Source: Porphyromonadaceae bacterium UBA3318 (lineage in GTDB: Bacteria; Bacteroidota; Bacteroidia; Bacteroidales; Muribaculaceae). Taken from it: a DNA stretch of 64,000 nucleotides. Positions 9,648-17,126 of this stretch are shown here, piece by piece. How positions within the stretch are numbered: the first letter of the stretch is position 1; each line of letters begins with the position of its first letter. The DNA is taken from positions 56,246 to 120,245 of the forward strand of contig DESI01000010.1 of NCBI GenBank assembly GCA_002361235.1. Direction: 5' to 3'. The notes below the pieces were generated by a model that was not told the DNA's origin, ran no database searches, and saw nothing but the letters and a program-made list of their open reading frames with translations. A program made the translations under genes and the position numbers.

Positions 9648-10531
9648 GTATTTCCGGCAATACGACTCCAGATATATTCCGGACTGCCGTTGGAGCGCAT
9701 GCCGCTCAACGCCTCGTGCAGGAACTTCCGCTCCCCGTCCAGAAATTCCAGAAAAGTATTATACGACCGCTCCCCGCATCCCGGAAACCTATAGGTCTCG
9801 ACCGGTCTGGCCCCGCACAGGTACGGCAGACATCCGTCCAGAGTGCCGAGTTCCTTGAATACGTTGCGCGTACGGGTGGGCAGTTTGCTGAAATGCAGCT
9901 GATATTCTATCTCCAGGTTATTGGTCACCACGGTGGGGAAACTCAGCAGCATGGACTTGGCCAGATGACAGGCCGCATTATCCACATATTCATGAGCGGT
10001 GGCATACACATCATCAAACTTATAGCCATACATATTCATGGCCGTCAGCACTTCGATTATGAGTTTGGGCAGATAAGGCTTCAGTCTGTTGAATTCATCC
10101 CATGTGAAACGGCGCACTATCTCCACGTAACTATGCTTGTCCTTGATGATGTCGGTCGGCGACATACGGAAATAATCCACATAGCGGTCGTACAGCGGCA
10201 TTATGTCTTCCGGCAGTTTCCTTCTATATTCAGCCACTATATATGATATGGTTCCGGCCAGATTCGAGGGATTGGACACATGGCTGTTGTTCCGGACGTC
10301 GTCATCTGCATCTTCGCCGACGGATATGGCTGAATACTTCAATTTGATGTTCTGAAGTTCCTCCAATGTTCGTTTGCCGCAGTTGCGCATCTTCTGCAAC
10401 TCGGATTCCGGGGTGTCCATCAAATCGGCCAAAGTAAAGATATCCGAATTCTGACAGACATTCTTGGCCCACGCGGACAATGTCTCATATTCCGGCAGGT
10501 TCTCAAGCGGTGTGTTATCTGTGATTCTCAT
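9626..10531 (-). CDS. Unknown protein with RNA polymerase alpha-CTD-like helix-hairpin-helix
   Basis: No known gene recognised. Residues about 4-65 resemble the C-terminal domain of RNA polymerase alpha: LENLPEYETLSAWAKN, then DIFTLADLMDTPESELQKM, then RNCGKRTLEELQNIK, equivalent to the alpha-CTD block NFGRKSLNEI. The rest is a helical region of unknown type. The last 15 or so residues (ending GNTCTCIRS) look unlike the rest, while another frame at the same place continues sensibly into the next gene, so a frameshift is suspected. If the two parts are joined, one protein of roughly 820 aa would carry alpha-CTD-like, sigma-4-like and HA-like modules in that order. Confidence 0.75.
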   Translation of the reverse strand: MRITDNTPLENLPEYETLSAWAKNVCQNSDIFTLADLMDTPESELQKMRNCGKRTLEELQNIKLKYSAISVGEDADDDVRNNSHVSNPSNLAGTISYIVAEYRRKLPEDIMPLYDRYVDYFRMSPTDIIKDKHSYVEIVRRFTWDEFNRLKPYLPKLIIEVLTAMNMYGYKFDDVYATAHEYVDNAACHLAKSMLLSFPTVVTNNLEIEYQLHFSKLPTRTRNVFKELGTLDGCLPYLCGARPVETYRFPGCGERSYNTFLEFLDGERKFLHEALSGMRSNGSPEYIWSRIAGNTCTCIRS

Positions 10532-10585
10532 AGCGGATGTATCTCATAATATTATTGACTCGGTTACAGTTTGCGGGATTCATTA

Positions 10586-11677
10586 TCAGCATGTATCGCT
10601 TCTGAAACGTCTCCACTTTTCAAACAAGTTCTCCATGTCAGGCGGCAGCGGTGCTTCGAAATCCATATCCTCCCCCGTTTCGGGATGTCGGAATCCTAAA
10701 GTCCTGGCATGTAACGCCTGCCGCGGACATAGTTCGAAACAGTTGTCCACGAATTGTTTGTATTTGGCAGTCGGAGTGCCTTTCAGCACCCGGTGGCCTC
10801 CATAACGCTCGTCGTTGAACAGCGGATGCCCCTTGTGCTGGAAATGCACCCTGATCTGGTGTGTCCGTCCGGTTTCAAGCACGCATTTCACTATGCTGAC
10901 ATATCCGAAGTCCTCCAGCACCTCGTAATGTGTCACCGCGTGCTTTCCCTTGGACGGGTCCGACATCACGGCCATCTGCAGGGCGTTGCGCGGATTGCGC
11001 GCTATGCTGCCCGTTATCGTGCCTTGACGCTCGGGCATCGATCCCCATATCATCGCCACATATTCGCGGCGTGTCGTCTTGTCGAAGAATTGCTTCCCGA
11101 GATCGGTCTTGGCCTCCGGCGTCTTGGCTATCACCAGCAGCCCGGAGGTATCCTTGTCTATGCGATGCACCAGTCCCAGACGCGGATCGTTCACGTCGTA
11201 ATCCGGCGTATCCTTGAAATGCCAGGCCAGCGCATTGACCAGCGTGCCGGTCCAGTTTCCGTGGCCGGGATGCACCACGAGTCCCGCCGGCTTGTTCACC
11301 ACCAGCACATAACGGTCCTCATACACTATGTCAAGCGGGATGTCTTCGGCCACAATCTCGAAATCATAGCGCGGCCTGTCCATCACCACCGACACCACGT
11401 CGTCGGGCTTGACTTTGTAGCTGGATTTGACCGGAGAGCCGTTCACCAGCACACAGCCGGCGTCCGCTGCCTGCTGCACCCTGTTGCGCGACGTGCGCTC
11501 CAGCCGATCGGTCAGGAATTTGTCGACACGGATCATCTGCTGGCCCTTGTCGGCCACGAAACGGAAATGCTCATATAGTTCACGGCCGTCGGCATCGATA
11601 TAATCGGCACCGGCTTCCACCTCTCTTTCGGCCATCTCGGTAGCCGGAAGCAATTCCTGTATCTTGTCCTGATCCAA
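10586..11677 (-). CDS. RluD-type 23S rRNA pseudouridine synthase
   Basis: Isomerises uridine to pseudouridine in RNA, in the RluA/RluC/RluD family. The 363-aa protein has an N-terminal S4 RNA-binding domain (residues about 48-110, starting IRVDKFLTDRL) and the synthase domain with HRIDKDTSGLLV, whose first Asp after Arg-Ile is the catalytic aspartate. GRTHQIRVHFQ is the usual C-terminal motif. About 45 extra N-terminal residues precede the S4 domain. It starts 17 nt after the PASTA gene stop, so the two are co-transcribed. Length and motif set favour RluD specificity, but this is not certain. Confidence 0.93.
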   Translation of the reverse strand: MDQDKIQELLPATEMAEREVEAGADYIDADGRELYEHFRFVADKGQQMIRVDKFLTDRLERTSRNRVQQAADAGCVLVNGSPVKSSYKVKPDDVVSVVMDRPRYDFEIVAEDIPLDIVYEDRYVLVVNKPAGLVVHPGHGNWTGTLVNALAWHFKDTPDYDVNDPRLGLVHRIDKDTSGLLVIAKTPEAKTDLGKQFFDKTTRREYVAMIWGSMPERQGTITGSIARNPRNALQMAVMSDPSKGKHAVTHYEVLEDFGYVSIVKCVLETGRTHQIRVHFQHKGHPLFNDERYGGHRVLKGTPTAKYKQFVDNCFELCPRQALHARTLGFRHPETGEDMDFEAPLPPDMENLFEKWRRFRSDTC

Positions 11678-11694
11678 TATCCTGTACTTTATTA

Positions 11695-12471
11695 TCAGAA
11701 GTACTGACCTTCTTCTTCTGTTCCTGTTTCCTGTGTCTGAGTCGCCTCTTCGTATACCGGACTGGCCTGCACCTCGCTTTCGGTGCTGTAAGCGTCGGCT
11801 TCGGGATACGCCACCTGACTCTCTCTGTATATGTTCAGCAGCTCGGCGTTCTGCAGCGAATCCTGCACGTCATTCAGACGTCCGTCCGAAACCTCCACCA
11901 CGATGGAGCAATTCACGGGGATTTTCTGCATCTTGCGCACGGGGCGCCCGTTGGCCAGTATCTTGACCACACGGTCGTAGCTGCCCAATACCTTCACTAT
12001 CCTTACGTTCTTGAATCCCAATTCCTCAAGCCGGGCGATGGCCGAGCGATGCGATTCGCCTTTCAACGCGTACTCCGTAGGATGGTTGTCATCGTCTATG
12101 ATCACCTCTTTGGGATGCACTGAGTTGATGTATAGGAATATCTTGCGGCCCGGCTTCACCACCGACTTGGCCTTGGGAAACTGCTCTATGACAAATCCGG
12201 GACGCACATCCTCGCGGTACAGCGAATCGCGGATGTCCACCTTCAGGCCGGCGTCATGCAGCTTCTTGACGGCTTCTGTATACGACATGTTCTCTACACC
12301 CGGCACACGCATGGTGCTGCCATGCTTGGTGAACAGAGCCATAGCCACGTATGCCCCGTAGATGCCTAACAGGGAGATTATTACTATTATCAATATGTTT
12401 GCCATTACCGGGTGACGGTCTATGAAACCGCTGCCCCAGCTGTATGAATGGTCTTCTTCCGTGCGTTTCAA
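11695..12471 (-). CDS. Membrane-anchored PASTA domain protein
   Basis: A 258-aa protein with a short cytoplasmic N-terminus, one membrane segment (about residues 21-46, PVMANILIIVIISLLG...), then two PASTA repeats (about residues 55-120 and 130-197). The first repeat opens MRVPGVENMSYTEAVKKL. It ends in an acidic tail rich in Glu, Gln and Thr. PASTA domains bind peptidoglycan fragments or beta-lactam-like ligands in kinases and PBPs; here there is no kinase or transpeptidase domain, as is common for Bacteroidota PASTA proteins. It is divergent from bamD and just upstream of rluD. Its function is unknown beyond a likely cell-wall association. Confidence 0.88.
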   Translation of the reverse strand: MKRTEEDHSYSWGSGFIDRHPVMANILIIVIISLLGIYGAYVAMALFTKHGSTMRVPGVENMSYTEAVKKLHDAGLKVDIRDSLYREDVRPGFVIEQFPKAKSVVKPGRKIFLYINSVHPKEVIIDDDNHPTEYALKGESHRSAIARLEELGFKNVRIVKVLGSYDRVVKILANGRPVRKMQKIPVNCSIVVEVSDGRLNDVQDSLQNAELLNIYRESQVAYPEADAYSTESEVQASPVYEEATQTQETGTEEEGQYF

Positions 12472-12521
12472 CTATATTGGTTTTATGCAGTCTCGCAGGA
12501 CCGACTTGAAATATTCAATCC

Positions 12522-12529
12522 CAAAATTA
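12522..12529 (-). promoter_or_regulatory. Probable -7 element for the PASTA-rluD operon
   Basis: TAATTTTG on the minus strand matches TAnnTTTG and lies about 50 nt before the start at 12471. A clear TTTG at -33 is not seen, so the call rests on the -7 box alone. Confidence 0.45.
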
Positions 12530-12621
12530 GTAATTTTTCTTTAATTTCCATATAGTTGGAGTGTAAAAAACGCGTATAAACCGCATACTTTTGCAATGTC
12601 GGAAAAATTTACGCCGAAACA

Positions 12622-12653
12622 TTTTAATATTCCGGATATTTTTACTAACTTTG
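12622..12653 (+). promoter_or_regulatory. Promoter for bamD
   Basis: TTTT (12622-12625), 20-nt spacer, TAACTTTG (12646-12653) lies 23 nt before the bamD ATG at 12677. It is a good -7 match with a weak -33. A second TAnnTTTG (TACTTTTG, 12586-12593) lies upstream. The position argues that the frame open from 12596 is not translated and that 12677 is the true start. Confidence 0.65.
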
Positions 12654-12676
12654 CAATTCAAAGCGACCAATTGGAA

Positions 12677-13489
12677 ATGCGCAAGTTTTTGAAGACCCTT
12701 CCGCTGGTGGCCATCCTGGCCATCGTCATGAGTTCGTGCACTGAGTTCACTAAGGTGATGAAGAGCCGCGACCCTGAATATAAGTTTGAATACGCCAAGA
12801 AGGCGTACGAAAACAAGAAATACATGCAGGCATATCAGTTGCTGGGCGAAATCTATACCCCCTTACGTGGCACCGCCCACGGCGAGGAGGCCCTGTTCCT
12901 TCTTGCCATGTCCTGCTATAACAATCAGGATTACGATAACTCGGCCCTTTATTTCAAGACGTACTACAACCGTTATCCCAAAGGCCAGTACGCCGAGCTG
13001 TCACGCTTCTATTCCGGATACGGTTATTATCTCGATTCTCCCGATCCGCAGTTGGACCAGACCTACACCATAAAGGCCATAGAGGAACTGAAGGATTTCC
13101 TTGAGTTCTTCCCCAAAAGCGAGAAGGTGCCCGAAGCCCGCGAGGCTATCTTCGAGATGCAGGACAAACTTACCCTCAAGGAGCTGCAGAACGCCCAGCT
13201 GTACTACAACCTCGGCAACTTCATGGGCAACAACTACCGCTCGGCCATCATCGTGTCCGAGAATGCGCTCAAGACTTATCCCTTCTCAAAATACAAGGAA
13301 GACTTTGAATTCCTGATCCTTAAGTCAAAGTTTCAGGAAGCTCGCCAGAGCGTGGCCGAAAAAATGGCCGACCGATACCGCGATGTAATCGACGAGTATT
13401 ACTCGTTCTCCAACAATTACCCCGACTCCAAGAATATGAAAGAGGCCGAGACCATTCTGAAGATTGCAGAAAAATACGCCTCCAAATAA
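12677..13489 (+). CDS. bamD: Outer membrane protein assembly factor BamD (lipoprotein)
   Basis: Lipoprotein of the BAM complex, which inserts beta-barrel proteins in the outer membrane. The N-terminus is MRKFLKTLP, a hydrophobic stretch, then VMSSC, a lipobox whose Cys would be lipidated. The body has TPR-like helical repeats (DPEYKFEYAKKAYENKKYMQ; NQDYDNSALYFKTYYNRYPKG; FLEFFPKSEKVPEA), as in BamD/ComL. The mature size (about 250 aa) fits the family. I chose the ATG at 12677 because it gives a proper signal peptide and follows the promoter. The gene is followed by a 233-nt spacer and rpoZ, a frequent order in Bacteroidales. Confidence 0.92.
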   Translation: MRKFLKTLPLVAILAIVMSSCTEFTKVMKSRDPEYKFEYAKKAYENKKYMQAYQLLGEIYTPLRGTAHGEEALFLLAMSCYNNQDYDNSALYFKTYYNRYPKGQYAELSRFYSGYGYYLDSPDPQLDQTYTIKAIEELKDFLEFFPKSEKVPEAREAIFEMQDKLTLKELQNAQLYYNLGNFMGNNYRSAIIVSENALKTYPFSKYKEDFEFLILKSKFQEARQSVAEKMADRYRDVIDEYYSFSNNYPDSKNMKEAETILKIAEKYASK

Positions 13490-13674
13490 CTTTCGATACG
13501 AAGAAGTTGTTAAACTAATTTTTATGGTAAGATTTATTAAGATTTTGGAGGGGATTTCTTCGATTGAAGAGGTAGCGACCTTATGGTCGGTACCGATGAG
13601 AGCGGTGAAATACACCCAAAAGATTAATAAAGATTGCCATAAAGTTTACACTTCTTCAGATTCTTTATTAAACG

Positions 13675-13682
13675 TAAATTTG
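13675..13682 (+). promoter_or_regulatory. Probable -7 element for rpoZ
   Basis: TAAATTTG matches TAnnTTTG and lies 40 nt before the rpoZ ATG. No good -33 TTTG is seen at the expected distance. The preceding 180 nt between bamD and this box hold no convincing gene. Confidence 0.5.
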
Positions 13683-13722
13683 TTTAAACAACTTCGAATA
13701 CTCATAAATCATAATAGAACTT

Positions 13723-14058
13723 ATGGATTATAAGAAAACGAACGCACCGCTGAACACGGTCACACGCGACATGATCGCCATGGCCGAGCAGACGGGCAAT
13801 GTGTACGAGACTGTATGCGTCATTGGCAAGCGTGCCAATCAGATTGCGGCCGACCTGAAGAAAGAGCTTGAGAAGAAGCTTCAGGAATTCGCCTCGACCG
13901 ACAACCTCGAGGAGGTGTCCGAGAACCGCGAGCAGATTGAGATCTCACGCTTCTACGAGAAGCTGCCGAAGCCCACGCTCATAGCCACACAGGAATATCT
14001 GGAACATAAACTCTATTTCTCCAATCCGCTGAAAGAGCGTTCTCTACTTGACGATTAA
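13723..14058 (+). CDS. rpoZ: RNA polymerase omega subunit, Bacteroidota type
   Basis: A 111-aa protein with the omega/Rpb6 pattern: NTVTRDMIAMAEQTGNVYETVCVIGKRANQIA, where the ARxRAxQL-like helix of omega appears as GKRANQIA, followed by a charged linker and EISRFYEKLPKPTLIATQEYLEHKL. Bacteroidota omegas are longer and more divergent than the proteobacterial form (about 90 aa), which fits. Omega stabilises beta prime during polymerase assembly. It is downstream of bamD and ends in an intrinsic terminator at 14081-14112. Confidence 0.88.
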   Translation: MDYKKTNAPLNTVTRDMIAMAEQTGNVYETVCVIGKRANQIAADLKKELEKKLQEFASTDNLEEVSENREQIEISRFYEKLPKPTLIATQEYLEHKLYFSNPLKERSLLDD

Positions 14059-14080
14059 CTGTGACCATCACAGCACCAAT

Positions 14081-14112
14081 ATGCCGCTGTCATCACGACT
14101 GCGGCATTTTTT
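14081..14112 (+). terminator. Intrinsic terminator after rpoZ
   Basis: The 7-bp stem ATGCCGC (14081-14087) / GCGGCAT (14101-14107) is extended by GTC/GAC inside the loop and followed by six Ts (14107-14112). Its place just before 14120 supports a later start for the next gene rather than one overlapping the rpoZ stop. Confidence 0.8.
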
Positions 14113-14119
14113 ACGGTAT

Positions 14120-15085
14120 ATGAGCAATCCGAAACTCCATATCTATAACCCGGAAACGGAATACGCACTGGCCTCCGCTTCGCCTTACTATACGCTGCCG
14201 GAATCTGTCAGGAGACTGCGCATGTCCAAAGCCCGTCTGCCCGAGATGTATGCCTCCCACGACGACGCCATCCTCCTTATGGATGGGGCAGACCCGGAAC
14301 CGGACAGACCATCTTCATGCACGTTGCTGACTCCGGACATGGACATCGAATGGTCGCGATATATAGCCTCGCCCTGGGGGTGGAACGCGCAGATAGCCTG
14401 TTCCCTTACCGCCAGTTGTCCCGGACTTCGGGGCATACCTTCGGCCGGGCGGATTGACAGGCTCAGGAAATTGGCACACCGTCGCACCACGATCAATTTC
14501 CTCAAGGCATACGAGGTTCAGGACATATCCCTGCCCTTGGAGTTGGATGATTACGACACCGCAGTGGAATTTTACCATAAGCATCCGAATATTTTCCTCA
14601 AGGCGCCCTGGAGCAGCTCAGGCCGTGGCGTGATGCGCACCGACGACCTCAAGCCTATGCATGTCGAGCCCTGGATGCGCGGCATCATCCGGTCGCAGGG
14701 TTCGGTGATGGTCGAGCCTATATATGACAAAGCCCTTGACTGCGCTACGGAATGGACAATGCGGAATGGCAAAGCTGCATTTCTCGGCGTATCGGTGTTC
14801 GAGGCGTCAGGACGCGGCAAGTATCACCGCAACATCGAGGCCGGCCAGCTGTCGCTCTGGAACATGATCGGAGTCCTGACCCCCGAAGTCATCGAGAAGC
14901 AACGTCATGCACTTCAGTCTGTAATAGGCTCCGATTACGATGGCCCTTTAGGCATCGATATGCTGGTGACATCTGCAGGGACCTTGCATCCGTGCGTGGA
15001 ACTCAATCTCAGACACACCATGGGATCGATATTGATTCATCCCGACGACAAATCGCTGGTTGCAAAATACCCGGCAATGTTTTAA
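14120..15085 (+). CDS. Unknown protein with ATP-grasp-like features
   Basis: Not a gene I can name. The 321-aa soluble protein (start ATG at 14120, after the terminator) has features of ATP-grasp ligases: a basic segment (IDRLRKLAHRRTTINFL), then NIFLKAPWSSSGRGVM, like the Lys and Gly-rich nucleotide-binding loop, then VMVEPIYDKALDCATEW, and late in the protein CVELNLRHTMGS, like the ExNxR metal-binding motif of this fold. This suggests an ATP-dependent carboxylate-amine or peptide ligase, but substrate and product are unknown. It sits between the rpoZ terminator and the promoter of the DUF2520-kdsC-maf operon, so it is probably transcribed on its own. Confidence 0.75.
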   Translation: MSNPKLHIYNPETEYALASASPYYTLPESVRRLRMSKARLPEMYASHDDAILLMDGADPEPDRPSSCTLLTPDMDIEWSRYIASPWGWNAQIACSLTASCPGLRGIPSAGRIDRLRKLAHRRTTINFLKAYEVQDISLPLELDDYDTAVEFYHKHPNIFLKAPWSSSGRGVMRTDDLKPMHVEPWMRGIIRSQGSVMVEPIYDKALDCATEWTMRNGKAAFLGVSVFEASGRGKYHRNIEAGQLSLWNMIGVLTPEVIEKQRHALQSVIGSDYDGPLGIDMLVTSAGTLHPCVELNLRHTMGSILIHPDDKSLVAKYPAMF

Positions 15086-15090
15086 CTTTG
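15059..15090 (+). promoter_or_regulatory. Promoter for the DUF2520-kdsC-maf operon
   Basis: GTTG (15059-15062), 20-nt spacer, TAACTTTG (15083-15090). The -7 box contains the TAA stop of the preceding gene and ends 4 nt before the next ATG at 15095, so transcription would begin at or very near the start codon. Confidence 0.65.
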
Positions 15091-15094
15091 CAAT

Positions 15095-15835
15095 ATGATT
15101 ACTGACGAAAAGAACGTAGCAATAATAGGACGCGGAAATGTCGGCTCGCATCTGGCCCGTGCGTTGAGCAACAAGGTGAACGTGACGGTTGTCAATCCCC
15201 ACACCCTCACCGAACTGACCGGTGACGAGGATATCATGCTGATCAGCGTTTCGGACGCCGCCCTGCCTGATGTCGCGGGCAATCTTGCGCAGCACCTCGA
15301 CATCGGGAATAAGCCGATTGTGGCGCATACTTCCGGCACGACTCCTATTGATGTCCTGTCGCAGCTCGATGTTCCTTACGGTGTGTTCTATCCCATGCAG
15401 ACATTCTCTAAGGATGTTGAGCTGAATTACGCCGAGATTCCTGTGTTTATCGAAGCCTCGGATGCAGGAGTCGCTGATGTGCTGACGGAACTTGCCAGCT
15501 CCTTCTCCGACCATGTCCATTATGCCGATTCCGACAAGCGCCGTAAGCTGCATGTCGGTTCGGTGTTCGCCTGCAATTTCGCCAACCATCTATGGGCGCT
15601 GTCTGAAAAATGGCTCAAGGAAAACGGTCTTGATTTCAGCATGATGCATGCGCTGCTACGCGAAACGACCCGTAAGGCCTTGTCAAATTCGCCCGCCGCT
15701 GTACAGACAGGTCCTGCCCGTCGACACGACGCACCCACTATCCGGAGGCACCTCAATATGATGGAGGGGAATCCGCAACTGCATGATATATATAAAATGC
15801 TGACGGATTCCATCGAAAATTCCTATCCCGAATAA
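15095..15835 (+). CDS. Rossmann-like and DUF2520 domain protein
   Basis: A 246-aa cytoplasmic protein. The N-terminal half is a Rossmann fold beginning NVAIIGRGNVGSHLARAL (GxGxxG-type dinucleotide loop). The C-terminal half has the helical DUF2520 pattern with KLHVGSVFACNFANHL, resembling the dimerisation domain of ketopantoate/pyrroline-5-carboxylate reductase relatives. It is probably an NAD(P)-dependent oxidoreductase of unknown substrate. In Bacteroidota this family often precedes the KdsC-like phosphatase and Maf, as here (17 nt before kdsC). The function remains inferred. Confidence 0.88.
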   Translation: MITDEKNVAIIGRGNVGSHLARALSNKVNVTVVNPHTLTELTGDEDIMLISVSDAALPDVAGNLAQHLDIGNKPIVAHTSGTTPIDVLSQLDVPYGVFYPMQTFSKDVELNYAEIPVFIEASDAGVADVLTELASSFSDHVHYADSDKRRKLHVGSVFACNFANHLWALSEKWLKENGLDFSMMHALLRETTRKALSNSPAAVQTGPARRHDAPTIRRHLNMMEGNPQLHDIYKMLTDSIENSYPE

Positions 15836-15852
15836 ACTAAAACACTCTCAAT

Positions 15853-16377
15853 ATGAGCGGTATAAATTACGATTTAACGAAAATACGCGGTATCGCCCTC
15901 GATGTGGACGGAGTTCTCTCCCCTTCCACCATACCGATGGGCACTGACGGCCAGCCGGTGCGAATGGTCAACATCAAGGACGGCTATGCCCTGCAGTTGG
16001 CCGTGAAGCGGGGACTGATCCTCTCCATCATCACCGGCGGCAACACCCACGGCGTGCAGCAACGCTACTCAAAACTCGGAATCAAGGACATATATCAGGG
16101 TGTGGCCACCAAAATCAATGTCTTTCAGGATTGGATGTCGGCAAACTCTCTTAAGCCCGAGGAGGTGATATATATGGGCGACGATATCCCAGACCTGAAA
16201 TGCCTTCGGGCCGCCGGACTCTCCTGCTGTCCGCACGATGCTGCATACGAGGTGAAGATGACCGCAGACTATATCTCGCAGACAGGCGGCGGCTACGGAT
16301 GCGTACGCGACGTGGTGGAACAGGTGCTGAAAGCCAAGGGCCTGTGGATGAACGATGCCGAGGCGTTCGGATGGTAA
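15853..16377 (+). CDS. kdsC: 3-deoxy-D-manno-octulosonate 8-phosphate phosphatase (KdsC-like HAD)
   Basis: Releases phosphate from KDO-8-phosphate in lipopolysaccharide core synthesis. The 174-aa protein is a capless HAD phosphatase with ALDVDGVLS (nucleophilic Asp and Asp+2), SIITGGN (motif II), a Lys in ATKINVFQ, and YMGDDIPDLKCL (motif IV). Small size and the GDDxxD ending are typical of KdsC. kdsB, the next step but one of KDO activation, is at 60912 in this window. Acylneuraminate cytidylyltransferase-linked phosphatases are close relatives, but the context favours KdsC. Confidence 0.88.
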   Translation: MSGINYDLTKIRGIALDVDGVLSPSTIPMGTDGQPVRMVNIKDGYALQLAVKRGLILSIITGGNTHGVQQRYSKLGIKDIYQGVATKINVFQDWMSANSLKPEEVIYMGDDIPDLKCLRAAGLSCCPHDAAYEVKMTADYISQTGGGYGCVRDVVEQVLKAKGLWMNDAEAFGW

Positions 16378-16446
16378 CGATACAAGACAATCCGGCGGTA
16401 ATGTGATTAATGCCGGATTGACAATATAAGACTCAACACTTGATTC

Positions 16447-17028
16447 ATGCTGGATAATCTAACTAAATATCATGTCTTGCTGGCGAGCAAGTCGCCTCGC
16501 CGCCGCGAGCTGCTGGCGCAGCTTCGCGTGCCGTTCAATGTGGCCGCCATCGGCGGCATCGACGAATCATATCCCGACAACCTCCCGCGCCTTGAAGTGG
16601 CAGCCTACATAGCCAACAAGAAGGCCGACGCCTACATCTCGATGCTGCGGTCCAACGAGCTGATCATCACCGCCGACACGGTCGTGGTGTTGGGCGACCG
16701 CGTCATCGGCAAACCCAAGAACACCGACGAGGCCGTGGAAATGCTGCTCGCCCTGTCCGACCATACACACCAGGTGGTAAGCGGCGTGTGCATCATGACT
16801 CAGGAACGCCGTATTTCGTTCACCGCTGTCACCGATGTCAAGTTCGGCCACATCTCCAAGGAGGAAGCCCGATATTATGTCGACAATTATCTACCTATGG
16901 ACAAGGCCGGCGCATACGGCATCCAGGAATGGATAGGCTGCGTGGCCGTCGAGTCCATACACGGCTCATTCTACAACGTAATGGGCCTTCCCGTCCATCA
17001 GCTCTACAAAGAGCTTTCCTTATTCTGA
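16447..17028 (+). CDS. maf: Maf-family nucleoside triphosphate pyrophosphatase
   Basis: Hydrolyses dTTP/UTP or modified nucleotides to monophosphates, a house-cleaning activity. The 193-aa protein has the expected blocks: LLASKSPRRRELL at the N-terminus (SxSPRR), TADTVVVLGDRVIGKP with the conserved Asp, and DKAGAYGIQEW. The last Gln and the overall spacing fit the dTTP/UTP-specific YhdE group. It is third in the DUF2520-kdsC-maf run, 69 nt after kdsC, and is followed by a strong terminator. Confidence 0.93.
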   Translation: MLDNLTKYHVLLASKSPRRRELLAQLRVPFNVAAIGGIDESYPDNLPRLEVAAYIANKKADAYISMLRSNELIITADTVVVLGDRVIGKPKNTDEAVEMLLALSDHTHQVVSGVCIMTQERRISFTAVTDVKFGHISKEEARYYVDNYLPMDKAGAYGIQEWIGCVAVESIHGSFYNVMGLPVHQLYKELSLF

Positions 17029-17029
17029 C

Positions 17030-17071
17030 TTTATTTTAAAGACTATATAATTTATTTTAAAGACTATATAA
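17030..17071. repeat. Perfect 21-bp tandem duplication
   Basis: TTTATTTTAAAGACTATATAA occurs twice head to tail (17030-17050 and 17051-17071) between the maf stop and the terminator. A pure AT-rich duplication of this kind is usually a slippage product. Confidence 0.9.
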
Positions 17072-17105
17072 AAAAGAGTGCGGCCCGAACGAGTCGCACT
17101 CTTTT
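17072..17105. terminator. Bidirectional terminator between maf and the ROK kinase gene
   Basis: An 11-bp perfect stem (AAAAGAGTGCG at 17072-17082, CGCACTCTTTT at 17095-17105) with a 12-nt loop, with A-rich and T-rich flanks. It sits between convergent genes and should end transcription from both sides. Confidence 0.88.
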
Positions 17106-17126
17106 ATTTTGTTGTGGTATTTAAGC

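Noticed and set aside
12596..12676. An upstream start for bamD, adding 27 residues
   Set aside because: The added part covers the TAACTTTG promoter box and destroys the lipoprotein signal peptide; the ATG at 12677 is better.
13464..13733. An 89-codon frame in the bamD-rpoZ gap
   Set aside because: No recognisable pattern; it starts within bamD and ends in rpoZ, with a promoter for rpoZ inside it.
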